Both the position numbers and the translations under genes were made by a program. From CAYYFV01 sp965660075 (GTDB lineage: Bacteria; Patescibacteriota; Gracilibacteria; UBA1369; GCA-2718715): DNA of 23,571 nt. The notes under the pieces are model-generated. The model was given only the letters and a program-made list of their open reading frames with translations, made no database searches and was not told the DNA's origin. How positions within the stretch are numbered: the first letter of the stretch is position 1; each line of letters opens with the position of its first letter. Shown one piece after another: positions 16,700-23,571 of this stretch. Location: NCBI GenBank assembly GCA_965660075.1, contig CBFHYO010000024.1:1-23571 (forward strand), read 5' to 3'.

Positions 16700-16817
16700 T
16701 TTTGGCTAGGCGCAAGGATAGCTGAATAAAAAAACTTTTACTTGTATCTCGCAAGGCGTTTTTCTTTTACCTTGCTATTAACACCTTTATCATTGTCTTA
16801 TAACTAATTTAAGGAAA
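16700..16817 (+). promoter_or_regulatory. pilC-pilin intergenic region with possible pilin promoter and hairpins
   Basis: This is the longest gap inside the pilus operon. A TATAAC box (16799-16804, one mismatch to consensus) sits at a suitable distance for a start about seven bases before the pilin ATG, but no good -35 box is spaced 17 bases upstream; TTGCTA at 16772-16777 is 21 bases away. GCAAGG occurs twice (16712-16717, 16751-16756) and its complement CCTTGC once (16770-16775), so alternative hairpins are possible. No classical terminator with a T-run was found. A separate promoter would allow the pilins to be made at higher levels than the assembly machinery. Confidence 0.35.
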
Positions 16818-17264
16818 ATGATAAAACGAGCCTTTACAATGATAGAGCTTCTAATAGTCATTGCAATTATTGGACTGTTGTCTGTAAGTTTAATTCCAAA
16901 CTTAAGCGGAGCGCCAGCAAAAGCTCGTGACTTATCTAAAAAGAAAGCTGTAATGGCAGCAAATGCCGCCATAGAGTCTTATAAATTAGAAAAGGGTAGC
17001 CTGCCTGAATTTAATGCAGCAACAGATGCAGCCGCAGGAACTTGTCTCAACGATGCGGCAATACCAGTTGCCACAATCGATCTTATCTTCGATGGAGATA
17101 TACCAAAAGCAAATACAGTCGCAAACGAGGGTGATTGTATCGATGGTAGCGATATTTATCCAAAATTCCTTAAAGATGGTAACTCCTTCACATTATCAAT
17201 AGATGTAGAATCAAAAGCTTCTGCAACTAATGATGCCTTAACTAAATTTGAAATATCTAATTAA
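16818..17264 (+). CDS. Type IV pilin-like protein (first of tandem pair)
   Basis: This 148-aa major or minor pilin has a class III signal. A short basic leader (MIKRA) is followed by FTMIELLIVIAIIGLL, with Phe at mature position 1 and Glu at position 5. The residue before the cleavage site is Ala (A5), not the usual Gly. The hydrophobic N-terminal helix continues into a conserved GAPAKARDLSKKKAV segment. The globular part carries a Cys pair, C76 and C107, likely a disulfide. It is the only gene in the window with a purine-rich AAGGA (16811-16815) just before its ATG, although the spacing is very short. The next gene is a clear paralogue. Confidence 0.93.
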   Translation: MIKRAFTMIELLIVIAIIGLLSVSLIPNLSGAPAKARDLSKKKAVMAANAAIESYKLEKGSLPEFNAATDAAAGTCLNDAAIPVATIDLIFDGDIPKANTVANEGDCIDGSDIYPKFLKDGNSFTLSIDVESKASATNDALTKFEISN

Positions 17265-17271
17265 TATTAAA

Positions 17272-17754
17272 ATGAACAAACTAAAGTCGGGTTTTACCCT
17301 AATCGAAATTCTGATTGTTATTGCCATTATCGGTGTACTTTCAGTTAGTCTCGTGCCAAATATTGCCGGAGCGCCAGCAAAAGCACGTGATCTATCTAAA
17401 AAACAAGCAGTAATGCAAGCCGATGCAGCAATGCAAGCCTACATAGTTACATCAGGTAAGCCCGTCAACCTAGCTGAGGAGGATGGTTCCGGAAATACCG
17501 GCGGTGTGTGTTTAGACTCAGCTCATGCCGATTGGCAGACTAAAATATTCGATGATTCAATCCCAAGTGCTACCACAGTAGACGATGACGCACTAGGTGA
17601 CTGTATTGCAGGTGGTGTAGTACATCCAAAGTTTGTAAAGGATGGTAATGAGTACAGGTTCGAAATAAAAGTAGAGTCAGCAGCAAGCGCCTCTGAAGGA
17701 CAAACCGATATATTCTGGACAGGAACTTTAGCTCCACCAGCTCCAGAGGCTTAA
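17272..17754 (+). CDS. Type IV pilin-like protein (second of tandem pair)
   Basis: This 160-aa paralogue of the preceding pilin has the canonical prepilin signal MNKLKSG followed by FTLIEILIVIAIIGVL (G7/F8 cleavage, Glu at +5). I chose the ATG at 17272 because it gives a normal short leader; an in-frame ATG at 17248 would add eight residues and overlap the upstream gene. Shared blocks with the first pilin include SVSLxPNxxGAPAKARDLSKK, a Cys pair with the same 31-residue spacing (C80, C111) and a (H/Y)PKF(V/L)KDGN motif. The insert after residue 60 and the Pro/Ala-rich tail differ. It ends in tandem stops TAATAA. Confidence 0.93.
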   Translation: MNKLKSGFTLIEILIVIAIIGVLSVSLVPNIAGAPAKARDLSKKQAVMQADAAMQAYIVTSGKPVNLAEEDGSGNTGGVCLDSAHADWQTKIFDDSIPSATTVDDDALGDCIAGGVVHPKFVKDGNEYRFEIKVESAASASEGQTDIFWTGTLAPPAPEA

Positions 17755-17790
17755 TAAACTCATAATTTTTACAGTTAATAACATGGTCAC

Positions 17791-20700
17791 GTGAACAGAA
17801 ATTTACATTTCTATCATATAGCTACAAAAAAAATTACTGCGGGATTTCTCGCAGTTTTCTTGCTTTTTAACACAGTGTTTCTAAACCCAGAAGTAGCCAG
17901 TGCCCAATTTTTAAATTCCACGCTTCAGCAAGCCGATTCCGAGGATTTAATTTTAATTCTGGCAGAATCAAGTTTGCTCGAAGATGGTACAAATTACCAA
18001 GGATTATCCAGGCAGTACGGTCAGCTTTCTGCACTCGAATTAGAGGATAGGATTAAGCGCTATGCAACAAATCTATCCAAAACAAACAAGTCTGCAAATG
18101 TGGATATTGTCTCGATTTCCAAAAACCAATCACCTGCGGATATTGCCGACTTTTTAAAGCAGGTCTATCTGCAAAACAATCCGGCTTTTCAAAACCAAAA
18201 CCTAAAGGGGATTGTTTTAGTTGGAAAGGTGGCTATTCCAAGTCTGCAAACAGAGTCTGGCAGTCAGTTTTCTATGTATCCATACACAGATTTTCTAAAT
18301 CCAATATACAAACTCGACCCGCTTTCCAAGCGATTTGTCTTAAAAGCTGATTCGCTACAAGACCCAGAACCAGAGATTTTTCATGGAGTAATCGACTTTG
18401 ATACTCCGCAAGAGCTAGCTGAATATCTGGATAAAAACCACTTGTATTACGAGGGTTATGAAGACTTTGCTAATATCGAACAAAAGATGTTTGTATCGGA
18501 GCCAAAATACGAAATCGAAAACCTTAATACCGCACTTGTTGAACGTTATTCAAATTATCTTCTACTTGGAAGGTACCTAGTAGACAACAAAGTTTCTGCA
18601 GAAATGTACCAGCAACTAACTGGTGAAAGTCAGGTTCCACCGGATAAATTTGCTGGTGATTTACTCGAAAAACAATATGTTGAGTTTATCGACTTATTCC
18701 AAAATGCAATTGGAAACACGCAAAGAGAAGTCGAGCAAACTGGGCGCTACACTTCAAACCAGTACAGTAGTCCACTTATTCAAATGGCGGCAATGGACCG
18801 AATGCTGCTTGAGTATTTACACGGCCTAAACCAGGTGCTTCAAAGTCAATTTATAGAAATAACTTCCGGTATTCAAAGAAATATAGATATATACGCAGGT
18901 GGAGCATTGGGTATTCAAACCAAGTTGCGAAATGGCAATACCGAACTTTCATCAAATATCAAGTTTGCCAACGGTGGGCGTAACCCAGGTTTTGTGCAAA
19001 TATTTCTAGATCTTCCATTGGTATCAGAAGTAATGGAGGCTGCAGAGATATTTGGAGCAGACCCGCGTGATCTAATCACAGAGGCTTTCGATTTAGTTAG
19101 TGATAACGATGCTGTTATCGATTCGCATTTGCCACAAATTGCAGGTGTCGATGCAGACGAGCTGACTTCGGCTGGTCAATGTCGACTGTACAAAGGTGGT
19201 GGTACAAATCAGTTTGGTGAAAGTACTGTTACTCTAAATAGGGCACTAATAGACAATCAAAATCCAAGTGAACTAGAAGTGGCTTGTTATCCTCAAGCAG
19301 ATGATTTAGACGGTGGCAAGATAGACGAAGACGACTGGGAGCAAGAATCCAGTAAGGCAGAATTAAAAGAGTGTACTCAGTTTGGTGGTCAGGATTTGAT
19401 AGACAAATACAGAACTAGTCATGCCGATTTAGAATATAATTCCTTAGTAACTGCAGAAAGTTGTTTCGCAATGCGAACAGTAAACCGTTATCGGCAGTTA
19501 ATTCTCGATGAATACGACATGAGTCAATCAGAGTTAATTCGCGAATTTAACCGACCACAAACCTCAGAAATAGTTTTAGACACAGTAGCAGGCAAACGCA
19601 TTCTACTCTCAGACCTAATCACGCAACTGCCAGGTTATACAGGTCGCGATGCAACAGATTGGCACGCATGGAGTGCATATTTGTTTGGAAATCCAGTACA
19701 AAACTCCTTTGTTATAACTGATCCGTACGGTCCAGATAGTCAAATCGAACAAATTACAATTAATGTTTCTAAACGTAATTTTATTAAATCGATTCCATCT
19801 CACATACTCCACGATGGACCAACATTGGGAGATTTTCGAAATTCATCGCCGGCTACTCGTCTTAATTTTCCAGTGGATACTCATCCATTTGTTTCGTTTT
19901 ACGACAGAGAGGGAACTATCCAAAAGCTTACAATTCCAAATGTTTTTGATTATAAATCCTTTGATGAATTCGAGTCGGCAATTAGTCAATTATCAACTCA
20001 ACTAGTTGAACTAGGTGCTCAAACTTCTTTTTATAATCAAGTTCAAAGTGTTTTTACCAATCAAAACTCAGATGTTACCTCGCAAGATGCGATCACTCAA
20101 TATTCAAAACCTAAATTAGAATTTCTAATTGATTATCAAGGTCTAGATATCAATCAAAGATACACTCAAATACTCAATGCACAATTAAATGACAGTTTTC
20201 AGATAGACTTATTTGACTTACCAAAATCCTACGAAATTGCTCACTTAACTAGCGATTCATCTGATGATTCTATTGTGTTTTCGATTTCAAACGATCCAAA
20301 CTTATTTAATCCACAACAGATTCAAGTCGAAGATCAGACATCTGAAGAAATTTTAGAAGAGCCAGAGGAACAAACCCAAGAGCAGTTTGAAGATCTTCTA
20401 ACATATTTCACAGAATACCTTCCAAGTTGGTATGAACAAACTATAGAAAACATGAGTAGTGTAGTTAGTTTTGTTTCGGAGCCTTTGGCATCTTTCGATG
20501 AAGAAATTTATAATACTAATCAAACAATAAAGACACTCTTTTTAGAAGCAAAAGCATCAGATATTTCTTTGCAGGAACCTAAATCAAACTTGATTTTCCA
20601 AGCACTAGACGAAAACAACCTCCCAATAAATCCGCAGAACCTTGTTCTTTCAATCAATACAACTGGAGATGTACAAATATCTACTCCAGATATAGATCCT

Positions 20701-23571
20701 AATTTAAACGGGCATCAAATTTTATTTAATACACAAACCCAAAACATTCCATTCGAAGTAACATCCACAGGCCCAATAAATTTTGAGGTATCTTTGATTG
20801 GATTCAATCCTGAAAATATTTTCTCTATAGAAGAATTTCAATCAACCGTTTCCACGTCATTAACTGCACATAGTCAAATAAATCCACAATTCGAAATCAA
20901 TTCATCGGAATTTTTTGTTAATTCAGATAACAATTTCGAAATTACTTACTCTCAAACTTTGCAAGATGGTACAGTTATTCAATCACCAAGACCACAGCTG
21001 TCTTTAGAAAACACAGGTCAACTAGAGATCTTACAAGCAGAACAAACTCCACAAGTGTCTTTTGAACATACTTTTACTCTAAAACCCCTCACTAAAGCAG
21101 GAGATTTAGAACTTAAACTAGTATCCAATGCACTAGAAGACTTAATAATACCAATTAAAGTCTTACCAAGACCAGCTAAAGAGATTCAAATAACAGAAGA
21201 TTCTAAATTAGAATTTAATGTGAATACAGAAAATCAATTTATCATAAAAGCCAATTTCTTAGACGAATTTGGAAACATAGACACCACATACAACTCCCAA
21301 GCTACTCTCAATCTAACAAGCCCAGATAGTTTGATTGTAGAATCTCTTACCACTAATGCAACTGACGGAGTCGCTCAATTTGCTATCCAGACTCGTCCAG
21401 ACAAGTTTGGAATGGTGAGTTTCAATGTCACAACCGATGAGTTGCAATCTAAAACCGGACGAATCAAATTGTTAACAGGGCTTTCGAATGCTCAATTAGA
21501 CAACTTTGAATCAAAAGCACTGATATACAATTTAGTCACAACAAGTTCTGATTATTTAACTAATAGAGCTAATCTAATTCTAAATTCGGGTATTACACAA
21601 AGTATAATCACTAGTTTAAACAATTATAAAAACCCAGATGTAATTGCTGCTGTTAGTCCGAAGGGAGGCATTTTGATTAATGATACAACTACTGTAAAAC
21701 CATCTATCTCTGCTGACACTAATAAAATCCAAGCCGAGCTTTTAGATTCATCAAACAATCAACTACTAACAGTAGACTATCAGCCAGGTGATTTACCTGT
21801 ATTTACTAATCAAGGAATCGATTACACAAAAACTGGTTTGTTTATAAATGTTCTTTCTGAAGAAGTTACAAAACAACAAAATGAATTTCTTTTATTAGAC
21901 CAAGCACTTTTTAGTCTTAATCAAAATAATATTCCACAAATAAGCGACCCACGATACAAACTCGAGGTTCTAAATTCAGACAAAGGACTCGAATTGGGGC
22001 TTTTTGCCGGATCTGAACCTATAATTTATTTCGCCTATAATTTTTCTAGTGATTCTCAAGTTAGTTTAGTCAAAAAGCAATTACCAGAGGAATTATCATT
22101 TTACAATTTAAAAATCGGTGAGAGCACTAATGTTCCAGAATCGACTATTATTGGATCTAGTTCCTTGCAAAAATCTCCAGCATTAATTAATTCTCGTCAA
22201 TCAGCTCGATTCGAAAAAAAAATGCAAGGGTTTTCAAATGGAGATAAAACTAATTTATTTCTTGCATCATCCATGTCTGTTGGAGAGTCGGTTAGACCAT
22301 ATCAAGATATTTCAAGTATCGTAGTTGGAGATCCAAACATTCGTCTTTCAAAAACCAGACCAAATTTCAACTCAAATATGTTATTCGATCAGCAAATCGG
22401 ACATTATTTAGGAAGAATGACCGAAGATATCAACAAGGTTGTAAATACTAAAGATCAAATTATTTTTGCCGAACAAGCTGGATCAATTTCTGTCTTAGAC
22501 AAGCAAACTTCTAGATTGTACAAAAATGTTGCACAAATTCCATCTGGCATAAAGAATATCCAAGTTCTAAAAGATAATGGTCAATTGGAATTATTAATAC
22601 TCACAAACGAACAATGTTTAGCCGATGATAACTGCTTGTATTTTGCAAAACCAAACCAAAATCAATTCAACCTCCAAAAAGCTAATTTGATTACCAATAG
22701 TCGTATTCTTCAAACCTATGTCTTAGAAGTTGATGACAATCAAACTCCGGATTTATTAACATTCGATTCCAGTGGAAATCTAGATTTATACCTCAATCCA
22801 AATCTAAACAATCCATCTAAACCACTCACACTTACAAAAGTAACAACGGGTATTAGTAGTTTTGATATAGATATTTTTGATTTTCTCATTCAAAGTCCAG
22901 AAGGTACAGATATTGCAATTATAAACCCTGATCAAACTCAAACTGATTTTAAAGCGTTGTCTTTAAAAAACACACCAAAATTTTCCGACTCTAATATACA
23001 AGTCCGATCAAACCAAGGCACAACAGTGGGAGCAGGGGATATTCTGGATATTACTTTGAATATAAACTCCCAAGGCTCATCTAGTTCAGATACTATTGTC
23101 TTTGATTTTCCTTCTCAACTTGAATTAATTCCACCAAGCTTGTCACCAGACAATGCATTTTTTGCTGATACTAATGATTCTATTTTCAACAAAGCAATAA
23201 GCAACCTAACTCTGCGATCTGGCTTAAATCAAATTACGTTCCAGGCTCAAGTAAAACCTCAGTCACAACAATCCAATCCAGTTGTTCCTCAAATTACAAT
23301 TTCGCAAACTGCTTCGCAATCCAGATTAAAGAATTTAGATATCTTCCAAGGCTTGGATGATTTTTACACAGAGTTGCAGTTAAATTTAGTAGACAATATT
23401 CTACGTGTTCGAAAAGTTCAAAAAGCTATCCCAACTCAAGAGTTCTCTCTAGAAGCTGTAATTCCAGATGGTCTAATTAATCCAGAAGACCTAGAAAATA
23501 CTTCTAGCGAAGATTTGAGTTCACAAATTAATTCACTTGTAAATTCATTAAACAACTCAGATGCCGATGCT
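17791..23571 (+). CDS. Giant secreted surface protein, 3' end outside the window (at least 1927 aa)
   Basis: A frame starting with GTG at 17791 is uninterrupted to the last base. An in-frame TAA at 17779 bounds the start, and the first in-frame ATG is only at codon 162. The start is supported by a signal peptide: basic Lys13-Lys14, a hydrophobic core (17-31) and a VASA/Q cleavage site (A38/Q39). Residues about 52-203 resemble the N-terminal part of gingipain-type (C25) proteins (KGIVLVGKVAIP 139-150, YPYTDF 163-168, EIFHGVID 195-202), but there is no Cys before C464. Four Cys (464, 499, 528, 558) and a later pair (1609, 1615) suggest disulfides. Ig-like segments lie near 915-1008 and 1140-1226. 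EVDDNQTPDLLTF (about 1646-1658) resembles an FG-GAP/VCBS calcium loop, and about 1735-1845 resembles DUF11. There is an acidic linker near 846-868. It follows the pilins by 36 bases with no terminator, so pilus-linked export or display is plausible. Confidence 0.88.
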   Translation, partial: MNRNLHFYHIATKKITAGFLAVFLLFNTVFLNPEVASAQFLNSTLQQADSEDLILILAESSLLEDGTNYQGLSRQYGQLSALELEDRIKRYATNLSKTNKSANVDIVSISKNQSPADIADFLKQVYLQNNPAFQNQNLKGIVLVGKVAIPSLQTESGSQFSMYPYTDFLNPIYKLDPLSKRFVLKADSLQDPEPEIFHGVIDFDTPQELAEYLDKNHLYYEGYEDFANIEQKMFVSEPKYEIENLNTALVERYSNYLLLGRYLVDNKVSAEMYQQLTGESQVPPDKFAGDLLEKQYVEFIDLFQNAIGNTQREVEQTGRYTSNQYSSPLIQMAAMDRMLLEYLHGLNQVLQSQFIEITSGIQRNIDIYAGGALGIQTKLRNGNTELSSNIKFANGGRNPGFVQIFLDLPLVSEVMEAAEIFGADPRDLITEAFDLVSDNDAVIDSHLPQIAGVDADELTSAGQCRLYKGGGTNQFGESTVTLNRALIDNQNPSELEVACYPQADDLDGGKIDEDDWEQESSKAELKECTQFGGQDLIDKYRTSHADLEYNSLVTAESCFAMRTVNRYRQLILDEYDMSQSELIREFNRPQTSEIVLDTVAGKRILLSDLITQLPGYTGRDATDWHAWSAYLFGNPVQNSFVITDPYGPDSQIEQITINVSKRNFIKSIPSHILHDGPTLGDFRNSSPATRLNFPVDTHPFVSFYDREGTIQKLTIPNVFDYKSFDEFESAISQLSTQLVELGAQTSFYNQVQSVFTNQNSDVTSQDAITQYSKPKLEFLIDYQGLDINQRYTQILNAQLNDSFQIDLFDLPKSYEIAHLTSDSSDDSIVFSISNDPNLFNPQQIQVEDQTSEEILEEPEEQTQEQFEDLLTYFTEYLPSWYEQTIENMSSVVSFVSEPLASFDEEIYNTNQTIKTLFLEAKASDISLQEPKSNLIFQALDENNLPINPQNLVLSINTTGDVQISTPDIDPNLNGHQILFNTQTQNIPFEVTSTGPINFEVSLIGFNPENIFSIEEFQSTVSTSLTAHSQINPQFEINSSEFFVNSDNNFEITYSQTLQDGTVIQSPRPQLSLENTGQLEILQAEQTPQVSFEHTFTLKPLTKAGDLELKLVSNALEDLIIPIKVLPRPAKEIQITEDSKLEFNVNTENQFIIKANFLDEFGNIDTTYNSQATLNLTSPDSLIVESLTTNATDGVAQFAIQTRPDKFGMVSFNVTTDELQSKTGRIKLLTGLSNAQLDNFESKALIYNLVTTSSDYLTNRANLILNSGITQSIITSLNNYKNPDVIAAVSPKGGILINDTTTVKPSISADTNKIQAELLDSSNNQLLTVDYQPGDLPVFTNQGIDYTKTGLFINVLSEEVTKQQNEFLLLDQALFSLNQNNIPQISDPRYKLEVLNSDKGLELGLFAGSEPIIYFAYNFSSDSQVSLVKKQLPEELSFYNLKIGESTNVPESTIIGSSSLQKSPALINSRQSARFEKKMQGFSNGDKTNLFLASSMSVGESVRPYQDISSIVVGDPNIRLSKTRPNFNSNMLFDQQIGHYLGRMTEDINKVVNTKDQIIFAEQAGSISVLDKQTSRLYKNVAQIPSGIKNIQVLKDNGQLELLILTNEQCLADDNCLYFAKPNQNQFNLQKANLITNSRILQTYVLEVDDNQTPDLLTFDSSGNLDLYLNPNLNNPSKPLTLTKVTTGISSFDIDIFDFLIQSPEGTDIAIINPDQTQTDFKALSLKNTPKFSDSNIQVRSNQGTTVGAGDILDITLNINSQGSSSSDTIVFDFPSQLELIPPSLSPDNAFFADTNDSIFNKAISNLTLRSGLNQITFQAQVKPQSQQSNPVVPQITISQTASQSRLKNLDIFQGLDDFYTELQLNLVDNILRVRKVQKAIPTQEFSLEAVIPDGLINPEDLENTSSEDLSSQINSLVNSLNNSDADA

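Noticed and set aside
17248..17271. Upstream ATG start for the second pilin
   Set aside because: It would overlap the first pilin and give an atypical leader; the ATG at 17272 gives the canonical short prepilin leader ending in Gly before Phe.
18623..20005. Small ATG-started frames inside 18623-18829 and 19763-20005
   Set aside because: They are out of frame with the continuous GTG-started giant frame, have no recognisable motifs, and are shadows of it.
1..23571. Recoded UGA (as in Gracilibacteria or Absconditabacteria)
   Set aside because: All recognised genes are full length in the standard code without in-frame TGA; recoded genomes show many in-frame TGA at conserved Gly positions.

Overview
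The window is AT-rich and gene-dense, with intergenic gaps mostly under 120 bases. It reads cleanly in the standard code. It looks chromosomal and bacterial: thrS, recF, and rplJ-rplL with an L10 leader. Several features fit a small-genome lineage of the Patescibacteria/CPR type: a ThrRS without a TGS domain, a reduced type IV pilus operon, a VirB6/TrbL-like membrane protein between large unrecognised proteins, almost no Shine-Dalgarno sites, and short mRNA leaders. That placement is an inference from style and gene content; no rRNA or other decisive marker is present.

Layout. (1) 4-6663, + strand: three genes, namely an unknown 477-aa protein, a polytopic VirB6/TrbL-like protein (564 aa) one base after it, and an unknown 1159-aa protein with its own strong promoter. 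A bidirectional terminator follows. (2) 6734-8512, - strand: thrS, divergent from recF (8577-9704, +), which is followed by a PrsW-type intramembrane protease gene (9737-10624, +). (3) 10629-11584, - strand: rplJ-rplL, preceded by a well-formed L10 leader and a sigma70-type promoter. The operon's terminator lies inside the 3' end of the convergent prsW-like gene. (4) 11846-23571, + strand: a type IV pilus operon in the order PilN-like, PilO-like, PilB ATPase, PilC platform, and two tandem pilins. It is followed 36 bases later by a giant secreted protein gene that starts with GTG at 17791 and stays open to the window edge (1927 codons). That gene is easily missed because its first in-frame ATG is at codon 162 and its stop lies outside the window.

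How the genes may work together. The pilus genes make an inner-membrane assembly platform (PilN/O/C), an extension motor (PilB) and two related pilin subunits. The giant protein has a signal peptide, a fold reminiscent of the gingipain (C25) N-terminal region but without a nearby catalytic Cys, Ig-like segments, an FG-GAP/VCBS-like calcium-type motif and a DUF11-like segment. Its position makes it a candidate pilus-associated surface adhesin, possibly an analogue of PilY1. This is the most interesting object in the window. No tRNA, rRNA, CRISPR array, insertion sequence or integrase was seen.
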